From: an uncultured beta proteobacterium
GTDB lineage: Bacteria; Pseudomonadota; Gammaproteobacteria; Burkholderiales; Burkholderiaceae_A
NCBI GenBank assembly: GCA_902625535.1
Contig: CACOBT010000002.1
Location: 1-64,000, forward strand
Reading direction: 5' to 3'
DNA length: 64,000 bases
The notes beneath the pieces are model-generated. The model was given only the letters and a program-made list of their open reading frames with translations. It was not told the DNA's origin and did no database searches. Within the stretch, counting starts at the first letter, position 1. Every line of letters starts with the position of its first letter. Position numbers and translations under genes: made by a program. Positions 52,064-60,896 of the stretch are shown one piece after another.

Positions 52064-54370
52064 ATGAGAGCAAGTATTTTTCAAATTTTTAAAATATCGT
52101 TTTTTAGATTTATGACAACAACAGGTTTCGCCAAATTAAAGTTATTCAGGGTTGCTTTTATTCTGACAACCAGCTTAATTTGTTTTCAAACTCAGTTTCT
52201 TTTTGCGCAAAACTTATCGTCATTATTTAATACTACTAAAACTATTGAAGGGTTAACACGAGAAGGAAACATACAGATTGGTTTGGTTTCAGATAGATTG
52301 GCAATCAAGCCTGGAACAAAATTTACCATCGGTGTTCAAATTGAGCATGATCCTGGGTGGCATACTTATTGGCAAAACCCTGGCGATACTGGTCTTCCGA
52401 CAAAAATTGCTTACAATTTCTCGGTTGCAAATGATCTTTGGAAGGTTGGGCCCATCCAATGGCCAACACCAACAAAATTTATTATTGGCCCGCTGGCAAA
52501 TTATGGGTATGGAAATAATTTAGTTTTGTTGCAGGATATAGTTGTCCCTGGGGACATAGTAACAGATTCGGTAAAAATTGATGTCAATGTCGCCTGGCTA
52601 GTTTGCGAAGATGTATGCATACCTGGGAACAAGATTCTGTCCATTAGACTGCCCGTTGAGGAAGATGCTGAAGTTCAACAGTCTGCTGATTCTCCGTTGA
52701 TAGAGAGTGTAAAAAAAAATAATCCGAAAGAAGATTCTTTTTTTTCCAGTAAATTGTTTTGGTCACATGATGAAAATTATGAAAAAGTTTATATCTATAG
52801 TTCTGAAGAATTAATAAATGATCCTGAGTTCTTTCCACTGAAAAAAGGATTAATTATCCCAGCAGCGATGCAATCGTTTCGAAGTTTTAGGGATATTAGG
52901 ACTAACACGGTAGGTTGGTGGTTAGAATCCAGATTAAATACAGAGGTGCCAGAAGTAACGAAAATTGGCATAGATTCATTAGAGGGTTTGCTGAAATTTT
53001 CCGATGGGTCCGCAAAGTATATAAATATAGCCTACCGGAATCTTGATAAAAAAAATTTAGAGGTTTTTGATACAGGCTTTCTGGTAGAAAAAAAAGCTAA
53101 TAGTGGTACCAATAATGATTATTTTCCTGAACCTGACACAGGCTTTTTAGTAAGTCTTATGTTTGCTTTTTTTGGAGGTTTAATTTTAAATTTGATGCCA
53201 TGTGTTTTTCCCGTAATTGGCATAAAGATTTTAAGCCTAATTAAAACAAGTAGCGATACTCTTTCTGGAAAAATTAACATCATTGGGTTTTCTTTTGGTA
53301 TTTTGACATTTATGTTAATTTTTTCTGTTCTCTTTATCATTTTAAGAAATTCAGGCACTAGCGTTGGATGGGGATTTCAGCTCCAGAATTCGTCATTTGT
53401 TCTATGTCTAATCTTTCTATTTTTTTTATTAGCATTAAACTTATTTGGATTTTTTGAGTTCGGCACGAGCCTAACTTCACTTTCCTCGTATGATCGTTTT
53501 TCTGGATTTATAGGAAGTTTTGTCAGCGGAGCATTGACGGTGCTCGTAGCTACCCCATGTACTGCTCCTTTTATGGGAAGTGCTTTAGGATATGCCGTTA
53601 GTGCATCCAATGCTGAATTGATCTTTGTATTTTTAAGTTTGGGTTTAGGTATTGCATTTCCATATGCTTTTTTAACTATCAATCCACGGTTAATTAATTT
53701 GTTGCCAAAACCGGGGAACTGGATGATCTTGCTACGTGAGTTCTTAGGCTTCCCGATGCTGATATCCGTTGGCTGGCTTCTTCTCGTTTATGTTGAGCTA
53801 GAGGGTACTGGATCTATATTCCAAATATTTTTAATTCTGTCCCTTATTACCCTATTTTTCTGGCACAAGAAGAATTTTCCAAAAACTGGAAAAATGGGAG
53901 TTAGAGTGTTTCAACGGACTAGTATTATCGGGTTGATACTGTTAGTTACGATAGCGATCAGCACTTACCATGTTTTTGGATCTCATTTCGAAAGAAAGTT
54001 AAGTAATGAAACAATCGATGCTAAGCTGCAAAATATCGAATGGGTCAACTGGAAGGTCGGTTTGCCTGAGAAGTTTCTCCAAAAAGGGGATACGGTTTTA
54101 TTGGATTTTACAGCGACATGGTGCATAACCTGTCAAGTCAATAAAGTGAGGGTTCTGGAGGATAACCAGGTTATTAATTTATTGTTTGAAAAAAAAATCA
54201 AGCTTATCCGAGCTGATTGGACAAAGCAAAATAAGGAAATTGAAAATGAAATAAAAAAATACGGAAGAATTGGCGTTCCGCTGAATATATTACTACGCCC
54301 TGGTAAGGATCCTTTTATTTTTTCTGAGTGGCTAGATAAGGATGAGTTTGTTGATCTCTTAAGAGATTGA
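52064..54370 (+). CDS. Protein-disulfide reductase, DsbD/ScsB family
   Basis: 768 residues: a signal peptide or anchor within the first 50, an N-terminal periplasmic domain ('WHTYWQNPGDTGLPT'), an eight-helix membrane domain with the redox cysteines in 'LMPCVFPVIGIK' and 'VATPCTAPFMGSA', and a C-terminal thioredoxin domain with Cys687-x2-Cys690 (TWCITC). It passes electrons from cytosolic thioredoxin to the periplasm. The N-terminal type is closer to ScsB-like proteins than to E. coli DsbD. An internal ATG at 52112 also precedes a full signal peptide. It ends 72 nt before the selenate-type importer. Confidence 0.9.
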   Translation: MRASIFQIFKISFFRFMTTTGFAKLKLFRVAFILTTSLICFQTQFLFAQNLSSLFNTTKTIEGLTREGNIQIGLVSDRLAIKPGTKFTIGVQIEHDPGWHTYWQNPGDTGLPTKIAYNFSVANDLWKVGPIQWPTPTKFIIGPLANYGYGNNLVLLQDIVVPGDIVTDSVKIDVNVAWLVCEDVCIPGNKILSIRLPVEEDAEVQQSADSPLIESVKKNNPKEDSFFSSKLFWSHDENYEKVYIYSSEELINDPEFFPLKKGLIIPAAMQSFRSFRDIRTNTVGWWLESRLNTEVPEVTKIGIDSLEGLLKFSDGSAKYINIAYRNLDKKNLEVFDTGFLVEKKANSGTNNDYFPEPDTGFLVSLMFAFFGGLILNLMPCVFPVIGIKILSLIKTSSDTLSGKINIIGFSFGILTFMLIFSVLFIILRNSGTSVGWGFQLQNSSFVLCLIFLFFLLALNLFGFFEFGTSLTSLSSYDRFSGFIGSFVSGALTVLVATPCTAPFMGSALGYAVSASNAELIFVFLSLGLGIAFPYAFLTINPRLINLLPKPGNWMILLREFLGFPMLISVGWLLLVYVELEGTGSIFQIFLILSLITLFFWHKKNFPKTGKMGVRVFQRTSIIGLILLVTIAISTYHVFGSHFERKLSNETIDAKLQNIEWVNWKVGLPEKFLQKGDTVLLDFTATWCITCQVNKVRVLEDNQVINLLFEKKIKLIRADWTKQNKEIENEIKKYGRIGVPLNILLRPGKDPFIFSEWLDKDEFVDLLRD

Positions 54371-54442
54371 ATTTTAGGGCTCAAATATCATCGTCATTAG
54401 TACATAAAGCTTAACGTCTGTTACAATAAATATTTTTTTGGG

Positions 54443-55309
54443 TTGGTAATTATGAGTCCGATTAAATTTTTCATTTCGTTATTATTCAGTGTTTTAATAG
54501 TATCCTGCGGCACCGGTGAAAGATCCGATGCTACTTTTAGAATTACGGCGATCCCCGACGAGGCCCCTACAGAGTTACTTATGAAAGCTGAGCCGCTTAT
54601 AGAGCACTTAGAGAAACAGACTGGCTTGGATATCGAATTTATTCCTGTCACGGATTACGCTGCGGCAGTAGAGGCGCTTGTTAATCGAAAGGTTGATATG
54701 GCCTGGTATGGTGGTTTTACTTTTGTGCAAGCGAAGATCAGATCAAATGACAAAGTTATACCCATCATTCAAAGGGCGGAAGATGAAAAATTTCAATCTG
54801 TTTTTATAACCTCAGATTCAACCATAAAAGGTTTGGAGGATTTAAAAGGCGTGACGTTCTCTTTCGGTTCACAGAGTTCAACAAGTGGACACTTGATGCC
54901 CAGAACTTTTTTAGCGAACGCAGGAATAATTCCGGAAGAAAATTTTAAGCGCACCGCATACAGCGGTGCTCATGATGCAACAGTTGCGTCAGTGGGTTCT
55001 GGGAAGGTGCAAGCCGGTGCATTAAATATAAAAGTTTGGGAGAAGTTATCCCAAGAGGGCAAGGTTCCAGAAGGTACCAGAGTTTTCTATACCACCCCGT
55101 ATTATTACGATTACAACTGGACTGTGCATCAGGAGATTCCTGAAGTTACACGAAAGAAAATTGCAAATGCTTTTTTGATGCTCACGGAAGAGACAGATGT
55201 TGGCAAACGTATTTTGGAACTGCAGAGAGCATCAAGGTTCATCCCAACAAATGCTGAAAATTATGAAGATATTGAGAAGGCTGCTAGGAATGCAGGACTT
55301 TTAAAATAA
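54443..55309 (+). CDS. Selenate-type (PhnD-like) ABC transporter binding protein
   Basis: Lipoprotein of 288 residues. The lipobox 'LIVSC' puts the lipid-carrying Cys at 19. The mature protein follows the PhnD-like fold but carries blocks I know from the putative selenate-binding family: 'RITAIPDEAPTELL', 'PVTDYAAAVEALV', 'DMAWYGGFTFVQAKIR', 'SSTSGHLMPRTFL', 'YSGAHDATVASV' and 'RASRFIPTNAENYEDIE'. That family is tied by genome context to selenium genes, and selD, senA and senB lie just downstream. Phosphonate or phosphite remain alternatives, but no phosphonate genes are nearby. It leads a four-gene importer plus egtD. Confidence 0.85.
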   Translation: MVIMSPIKFFISLLFSVLIVSCGTGERSDATFRITAIPDEAPTELLMKAEPLIEHLEKQTGLDIEFIPVTDYAAAVEALVNRKVDMAWYGGFTFVQAKIRSNDKVIPIIQRAEDEKFQSVFITSDSTIKGLEDLKGVTFSFGSQSSTSGHLMPRTFLANAGIIPEENFKRTAYSGAHDATVASVGSGKVQAGALNIKVWEKLSQEGKVPEGTRVFYTTPYYYDYNWTVHQEIPEVTRKKIANAFLMLTEETDVGKRILELQRASRFIPTNAENYEDIEKAARNAGLLK

Positions 55310-55318
55310 TACTTTCTT

Positions 55319-56089
55319 TTGAGCTCCGTATTACTAAAAAGTTATTGCCAAAGAGTTATAACCCCTAACAAAAAAGTCAAAACAGTTTTGAATAGTATTG
55401 ATTTTAGAGTTTCTAAGGGTGAACAGGTCGCAATAGTTGGTTCTTCTGGTGCCGGCAAAACGTCGCTATTAAAGGCTTTGATTTTTGCCCTGAAACCATC
55501 GTCCGGCCAGATGATTTTTAATAAAATAAACCCATGGGCGGTATCAAAGCGAGCACGCCACAAACTCAGAAAATTTGTAAGTTTTGTGCCGCAAGAACCG
55601 CCGTTTCCACTACGTCAGAGTGTCTATCATGCCATCTTAGTGGGCCGTTTACCCACCATGAATTTTTTTAACTCGGTTCAGTCCATGGTGCAACCATTGT
55701 CGGTAAATGACGTAACAGAAGTTTTGCGCAAGGTACAACTGAGTGACAAAATTGGGAGTAGGGTGGATCAGTTATCTGGGGGTGAAAGACAAAGAGTCTC
55801 ATTGGCGAGAGCTTTAATATCCAATGCTTCTTTTTGGGCCATAGATGAACCGCTTTCCGGATTAGATCCAAATCTAGCTGAAATTGTAATGCGTACACTA
55901 TGTGAAAATGCAAAAATGAAGAGGATTACTTTTGTGTGCACCCTGCACCACGTAGAATTCGCGCTAGCGTATTTCCCAAGAATAGTGGGTATTAAAGAGG
56001 GAAAGATAGCGTTTGATCTTCCGGTTGAAGAAGTCACTTCTTCTCTGTTAGAAAGTACTTACAAGAGGCGGGAAATTGATAGCTTCTGA
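55319..56089 (+). CDS. ABC transporter ATPase of the selenate-type importer
   Basis: PhnC-like ATPase of 256 residues: Walker A 'GSSGAGKT' at about 42-49, signature 'LSGGERQRVSLARAL' and Walker B 'SFWAIDEPLSGLD'. It starts at TTG 9 nt after the binding-protein gene, and its end overlaps the first permease by 14 nt. PhnC similarity alone would suggest phosphonate; the binding protein and neighbours point to an oxidised selenium species. Confidence 0.85.
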   Translation: MSSVLLKSYCQRVITPNKKVKTVLNSIDFRVSKGEQVAIVGSSGAGKTSLLKALIFALKPSSGQMIFNKINPWAVSKRARHKLRKFVSFVPQEPPFPLRQSVYHAILVGRLPTMNFFNSVQSMVQPLSVNDVTEVLRKVQLSDKIGSRVDQLSGGERQRVSLARALISNASFWAIDEPLSGLDPNLAEIVMRTLCENAKMKRITFVCTLHHVEFALAYFPRIVGIKEGKIAFDLPVEEVTSSLLESTYKRREIDSF

Positions 56090-56897
56090 ATTTAGAGACT
56101 CAGTGGCACGAAGTAATTTCACTTACATCGTAGTCGTGATAGTTTTATTTTTTCCGTTGGTTAAAGCTGTTGAATTCTATCCATGGGTTTTATTTGGAGA
56201 AAAAAATATAAAAATTACATTTAATTTTTTATCAACTTTTTTCCCTCCCAATTTGTCTGGATCATTTTTATCGGATGTATTGGAAAGTACTATTCAAACA
56301 ATTGCAATTGCTACGGTAGGTTTATTTTTCGCTCTTTTAATAGGGGTACCATCTGCTTTATTGATCACAAATGCAATGTCAGTTTCATCGTGTGAAAATA
56401 GCAATACTATAATTCCAATTTCATTTCGATACGTTATTAGGGCTCTGCTTATCTTATTACGGAGTATCCCTGAAATTGTTTGGGCATTAATTTTTGTAAG
56501 AGTTGTCGGTCTTGGCCCCACGGCAGGAATACTAGCTATTTCTCTTACATATGGAGGAATGCTTGGAAAAGTGTACGCAGAAATATTGGAAAGTGGGGAT
56601 AACCCTCCTGGTAAATACGGTATACAGATTGGTTGCAGCAGGTTGCAAGTACTTTTGTTTTTTCTTATTCCTCAGAATTTATTAGAACTTGTATCCTACA
56701 CGGTGTATCGATGGGAGTGTGCGATTAGATCAACTGTAATAATGGGTTTTGTTGGGGCTGGAGGGCTCGGTTTTCAATTAGAAAGTGCATTAAAGATGTT
56801 TGCTGGTGATGAGGTCTTGACTATTTTATGTGCATTCATTTTTTTAGTTTGGATGTCTGATTGCTTAAGTAAATTTATAAGAAAGACGGTATCGTGA
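56076..56897 (+). CDS. ABC transporter permease of the selenate-type importer (first)
   Basis: PhnE-like permease of 273 residues with about six helices. The core contains 'RALLILLRSIPEIVWALIFVRVVGLGP' and the EAA-like 'YRWECAIRSTVIMGFVGAGGLGF'. It overlaps the ATPase by 14 nt and the second permease by 4 nt. Two non-identical permeases imply a heterodimeric pore. Confidence 0.86.
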   Translation: MIASEFRDSVARSNFTYIVVVIVLFFPLVKAVEFYPWVLFGEKNIKITFNFLSTFFPPNLSGSFLSDVLESTIQTIAIATVGLFFALLIGVPSALLITNAMSVSSCENSNTIIPISFRYVIRALLILLRSIPEIVWALIFVRVVGLGPTAGILAISLTYGGMLGKVYAEILESGDNPPGKYGIQIGCSRLQVLLFFLIPQNLLELVSYTVYRWECAIRSTVIMGFVGAGGLGFQLESALKMFAGDEVLTILCAFIFLVWMSDCLSKFIRKTVS

Positions 56898-57658
56898 ATA
56901 AGATCTTAATATTTGCACTGATTCTTTTTCTACTTGTTTTTAGTTTTTTACTGGTAGATCTTCAGTTATCTATGCTTTTTGAACAGGACAACTTGAAAAG
57001 TATGATTAGTTTTTTTGCTGAATTTTTTCCTCCTCATAAAGAGATTCAATTTCTAAAATTGGTTATTATTGCCCTTTGGGAAACTTTGGCAATCTCAGTC
57101 CTGGGCACTGTACTAGCGGCGATTTTTGGTTTATTTTTGGCGTACATGAGTACCGAATTCGATGATACCTTTTTTGGTAAAATTCTTAATCGTTCTGCTA
57201 GACTCGGTTTAAACATTCTTCGATCAATTCCAGAGTTGGTTTGGGCGGCATTATTGATAATAAGTGCTGGCTTAGGTCCATTTTCCGGTTGTCTAGCGAT
57301 TATTTTCCACACGACCGGAGTTTTAGGCCGACTGTTTTCTGATGCGCTGGAAAATGTTCCTTCGGAGCCACCACAAGTACTTAAGATTAATGGAGTGAGT
57401 AGTTTTAACATTTTCTTTTACAGCAAAATTCCGCAATTAGCCGTTCAGTTTCTAAGCTATGTCCTTTATCGGTGGGAAAATAATATCAGAGTGGCGTCAG
57501 TTTTGGGGTTGGTTGGTGCTGGCGGTCTTGGTCAATTATTGAGCTTTAATCTTGGACTTTTTTTGATGGATAAAGCCTGCACAGTAATCATTGCAATGCT
57601 TTTACTAATAATTATAGTTGACGGAATCAGTTATTCCCTCCGGAAAAGGATCTATTAA
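56894..57658 (+). CDS. ABC transporter permease of the selenate-type importer (second)
   Basis: 254-residue PhnE-like permease, with 'LGLNILRSIPELVWAALLIISAGLGPFSG' and 'YRWENNIRVASVLGLVGAGGLG' aligning to the first permease. GTG-initiated with a 4-nt overlap. Its stop is immediately followed by the egtD ATG, placing hercynine synthesis in the same transcript as the importer. Confidence 0.86.
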   Translation: MNKILIFALILFLLVFSFLLVDLQLSMLFEQDNLKSMISFFAEFFPPHKEIQFLKLVIIALWETLAISVLGTVLAAIFGLFLAYMSTEFDDTFFGKILNRSARLGLNILRSIPELVWAALLIISAGLGPFSGCLAIIFHTTGVLGRLFSDALENVPSEPPQVLKINGVSSFNIFFYSKIPQLAVQFLSYVLYRWENNIRVASVLGLVGAGGLGQLLSFNLGLFLMDKACTVIIAMLLLIIIVDGISYSLRKRIY

Positions 57659-58594
57659 ATGAAGGACGAAGATAAAAAAGTTTTAAAAGAATTGATGGAA
57701 AGCTCACAGGCATTTCTTCCTCCGCGGTTTTTTTACAATAGCCTTGGAGGAACCCTGTTTGAAGCTATCACGAAGCTAAAGGAATATACACCAACAAATG
57801 ATGAATTATCGATTTTTGAAAGTAACTTGTTAGATATTAAGAGAATTCTACCGCCTCGTATTTGCTTGATTGATTTAGGTGCAGGGAACTGTTCAAAGGC
57901 AGAAAAGGTAATACCAACATTACGTCCAGAAATTTTTTTAGCAGTTGATTTACCTTCTGCATTTTTTAGACAATCAGTAGCAACCCTAACGAAATCTTTT
58001 GAAAATCAAAAGATTTTTGCATTGGAGAAGGATTTTACAGTGGGACTTCTGATGTCTGAGATAACCGAGATCGTTGGCGCTGACATTAGTACGTGCTCAA
58101 CAGTAATATTTTTCCCAGGATCAACTATAGGGAATTATTCTCCAGAAGAAGCGAAAAAATTTCTTTTGAGTATTGAACATGATTTTATCATTCTAGGAGT
58201 TGATCTAATAAAGCCAGAACATGAAATGATTAACGCTTATGACGACTGCCTGGGAATCACAGCGGCATTCAACAAGAATGCATTATTAAATGCTAATGAA
58301 TTATTAGATACTGATTTTGAAGTTAGTAATTGGGAACATAGAGCAATCTTTAATTCTTTGGAATCCAGGATTGAAATGCATCTGGTAGCCAAAAATACTC
58401 ACGAAGTAAAATCGCCTTTTGGGGCGCGATTATTTAACCAGGGAGAGTCAATCCACACTGAGAATTCACACAAATATTCCGTAGAAACGTTTAAAGATTT
58501 ACTATTAGATTCAGGCTACAGTGATATCGTCGATTTTCCGCATCCGAGCAAGAGATACGCAATTTTTGTTGCTAAAGGGAACAAGCTATCCTAA
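57659..58594 (+). CDS. egtD: L-histidine N-alpha-methyltransferase
   Basis: SAM enzyme that trimethylates histidine to hercynine, the shared precursor of ergothioneine and selenoneine. 311 residues. 'PPRFFYNSLGGTLFEAITKLKEYTPT' is the EgtD start, the SAM motif 'DLGAGNCSKAEKV' is at 72-84, and 'FPGSTIGNYSPEEA', 'GVDLIKPEHEMINAYDD' and 'GITAAFNKNAL' are family blocks that line the histidine pocket. It starts right at the stop of the importer permease. Its 3' end overlaps the convergent senA by 23 nt. Confidence 0.93.
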   Translation: MKDEDKKVLKELMESSQAFLPPRFFYNSLGGTLFEAITKLKEYTPTNDELSIFESNLLDIKRILPPRICLIDLGAGNCSKAEKVIPTLRPEIFLAVDLPSAFFRQSVATLTKSFENQKIFALEKDFTVGLLMSEITEIVGADISTCSTVIFFPGSTIGNYSPEEAKKFLLSIEHDFIILGVDLIKPEHEMINAYDDCLGITAAFNKNALLNANELLDTDFEVSNWEHRAIFNSLESRIEMHLVAKNTHEVKSPFGARLFNQGESIHTENSHKYSVETFKDLLLDSGYSDIVDFPHPSKRYAIFVAKGNKLS

Positions 58595-59834
58595 ATCCGG
58601 AAAAAATATCATTTCTATTAGGTGTATAAAAATTTCTAAAATGTATGTTACGAAAGTCTTCGCAAGAAGCGAAGCTCGCTCCTTTTAAGATCATATGGTT
58701 TCCGTCAAACCACGGTTTAGAATAATCCTTGTAAGGATGTGGGACAAAGGTAGGAAAAGCGTAAAATGAGTCCGCAGTCCATTCCCAAACACTTCCCCAG
58801 TAGAAACTTTTGCTATGTGATGCGACAAGCCATTCAAATTCAGTAGGAAGGCGCATTCCAAACCATTTAGCATATGCCTCAGCCTCAAAATAGGAAATAT
58901 GTAAAGCTGGCAGATTTAATGCCATTTTTTCTTTATTAGCAAACCAACTAATTTCAACGAAATCCTGTTTAATATTTTTAAATGCTAAAAATTTCTTTTT
59001 AAGATCTTTGTAAAACGAATTCTTATGAAAGTTTACAGCTAGCCATTTTTGACCTTTAATTGACCAAAATCTGGGATCTAAAAAGTCATCGGAAAGTAAA
59101 AATTCTAAAAAGTCACCTAATGTAACGCAGGATGCCTGGATTTTAAATGGCTTTATGGTAACAGCTTGATTGTGAATTTCATTATCAAAATGAAATTCAT
59201 AACCTTCGTAGAAAGGAGAGATTATTTGTTCACTGAAAGGTAAGAAATTTTTTTCAGATTTACTATCATAATTAAAAAACTTTTGTTTCAAGCCTGGAAT
59301 TTCGAATTTTAATCGTTGGGCAGTCATTTTAAAAGCTTCCAAATGCATCATTTCGTGAGCAAGACTTAACTTAAAAAAATAAAAGTCTTGCTTCGTTTGA
59401 GGAGGCTTTGTTTCAAATTCCCTCACAATGTCTTCGGATGTACTTTCTAGATAATTAAGTGTTTGTTGATATGTGGGAAGGGTGCACTTCCACCTAGCGT
59501 CGTGGTGTATTTGGCTCGAGTCAAAAAGTGTATCTGCCCTTTCAAAGTAAGTATTTTCAGCGCAAAAAGCATTCCAGTCGACAGCGGAATCACATTCTCG
59601 ATCAAATACGCGACGTTCATTTCGGCTAATCCACCGTTCATAAAACCAACCTACGTGGCAAAATTCCCAGATTGGTAAATTGAGTTCAGGTAAGTTTGGG
59701 ACTCTTAATTCCGAACCTAGGACATTTTGAAAAGTTTTGAGCATTTGAATTGTCTCCCGTCTAGTCTTTAGGAAACAGTTAATAAATTCAGCTGAGTTGA
59801 AATCTCTAAAGTTTTTGTTTGCTATACTCATCAT
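58572..59834 (-). CDS. senA: Selenoneine synthase SenA (EgtB-like)
   Basis: Iron-dependent enzyme predicted to join a selenosugar to hercynine. 420 residues: an N-terminal DinB-like domain with iron-ligand candidates His60 (WEFCHVGWF) and His160/His164 (HEMMHLE), and a C-terminal formylglycine-enzyme-like domain ending 'GASFASCEDFRNIHFRN' and 'FSGFRIA'. The 'ADTLFDSSQIHHDARW' block (100-115) matches SenA-type proteins better than thiol-handling EgtB, and selD and senB are adjacent. Start at 59834 or the next ATG (59831). It is divergent from selD with only 13 nt between ATGs. Ergothioneine synthesis remains the alternative. Confidence 0.82.
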   Translation of the reverse strand: MMSIANKNFRDFNSAEFINCFLKTRRETIQMLKTFQNVLGSELRVPNLPELNLPIWEFCHVGWFYERWISRNERRVFDRECDSAVDWNAFCAENTYFERADTLFDSSQIHHDARWKCTLPTYQQTLNYLESTSEDIVREFETKPPQTKQDFYFFKLSLAHEMMHLEAFKMTAQRLKFEIPGLKQKFFNYDSKSEKNFLPFSEQIISPFYEGYEFHFDNEIHNQAVTIKPFKIQASCVTLGDFLEFLLSDDFLDPRFWSIKGQKWLAVNFHKNSFYKDLKKKFLAFKNIKQDFVEISWFANKEKMALNLPALHISYFEAEAYAKWFGMRLPTEFEWLVASHSKSFYWGSVWEWTADSFYAFPTFVPHPYKDYSKPWFDGNHMILKGASFASCEDFRNIHFRNFYTPNRNDIFSGFRIACSL

Positions 59835-59847
59835 TTTGGCACAAATT

Positions 59848-60891
59848 ATGACTGAACCTAAATTAACATCTCTTGCTCATGGTGGAGGTTGCGGATGCAA
59901 AGTCTCTCCCGAAATTTTATCAGATATTCTAGGAAAATCAGGAAGCATCTCAACTCCTGCGGAATTATTGGTAGGCCGTGGGACATCCGACGATGCTGCT
60001 GTGTATAAGATTGACGAGTCCAAAGCCATAGTGTCCACCACTGATTTTTTTATGCCTATTGTTGATAATCCCACTCATTTTGGCGCCATTTCTGCTACGA
60101 ACGCTATATCTGACATTTATGCTATGGGAGGGAAGCCGTTATTCGCACTAGCAGTTGTGGGAATGCCAATAAATGTTTTATCACCTCAAACGATTTCAAA
60201 GATTCTGAGGGGAGGAAGTGATATGTGCGAAAAGGCAGGTATAGTAGTCGCAGGCGGTCATACAATAGACAGTTTAGAGCCGATCTATGGTCTGGTTGTT
60301 ACTGGCTTAGTAAATATCAAATATTTGCGAAAAAATTCTACTGCTTGTGTGGGAGACAAGCTTATTCTCGGGAAAAAACTGGGAGTGGGAGTTTATTCAG
60401 CGGCAATAAAAGATGGGTCGCTCGGAAAGAAGTGGTATGATTCGTTCGTCAAAAGCACGACTCAGTTAAATAAAATTGGTATAGAGTTGGGAACCTTAGA
60501 TTCAGTAACAGCAATGACGGATGTAACGGGATTTGGATTATTAGGTCATTTAAATGAGATGAATATTGGTTCAAGAACATCTTCCATTATTTACTCAAAA
60601 AATATCTTAGTGCACGATGGGGTAAAAACATTAATAAACAAAGGCTTCAAAACTGGTGCATCTGAAAGAAACTTATTAGCAATCAAGAACGATATAAAGT
60701 TTGACTCGACAATCTCAGATATTGATAAAGTTTTACTCACGGATCCCCAAACAAGTGGAGGACTTCTTGTCGCAGTAAAAAATCATCAGTCAAAGTTTGT
60801 GTTGGATCTCTTTATTGAACAGGGTTATGATGCATCAATAATTGGAGATGTTGTGGAGAAGTCAGATATTAATATTTTTGTAAATAGCTAA
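59848..60891 (+). CDS. selD: Selenophosphate synthetase SelD (SenC role)
   Basis: Makes selenophosphate from selenide and ATP. 347 residues. The active-site loop 'HGGGCGCK' has Cys15, Cys17 and Lys18; Cys, not selenocysteine, occupies the catalytic position. 'DDAAVYKID', 'STTDFFMPIVDNPTHFG', 'NAISDIYAMGG' and 'TDVTGFGLLGHL' are the AIRS-family ATP-site blocks. The ATG at 59848 gives the family N-terminus (MTEPKLTSLAHGGG); an open frame 17 codons further upstream overlaps senA and is not used. senB follows 5 nt later, so in this locus it most likely acts as SenC. Confidence 0.95.
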   Translation: MTEPKLTSLAHGGGCGCKVSPEILSDILGKSGSISTPAELLVGRGTSDDAAVYKIDESKAIVSTTDFFMPIVDNPTHFGAISATNAISDIYAMGGKPLFALAVVGMPINVLSPQTISKILRGGSDMCEKAGIVVAGGHTIDSLEPIYGLVVTGLVNIKYLRKNSTACVGDKLILGKKLGVGVYSAAIKDGSLGKKWYDSFVKSTTQLNKIGIELGTLDSVTAMTDVTGFGLLGHLNEMNIGSRTSSIIYSKNILVHDGVKTLINKGFKTGASERNLLAIKNDIKFDSTISDIDKVLLTDPQTSGGLLVAVKNHQSKFVLDLFIEQGYDASIIGDVVEKSDINIFVNS

Positions 60892-60896
60892 GGAGC

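Noticed and set aside
58572..59834. Calling the EgtB-like gene a plain ergothioneine synthase
   Set aside because: The neighbouring selD and senB and the 'ADTLFDSSQIHHDARW' block fit SenA better; kept only as the alternative in the entry.
59877..59910. Possible selenocysteine codon in SelD
   Set aside because: The active-site position is an ordinary Cys codon (TGC in the GGCGCK segment); no in-frame TGA was found, so selenoprotein recoding is not supported.
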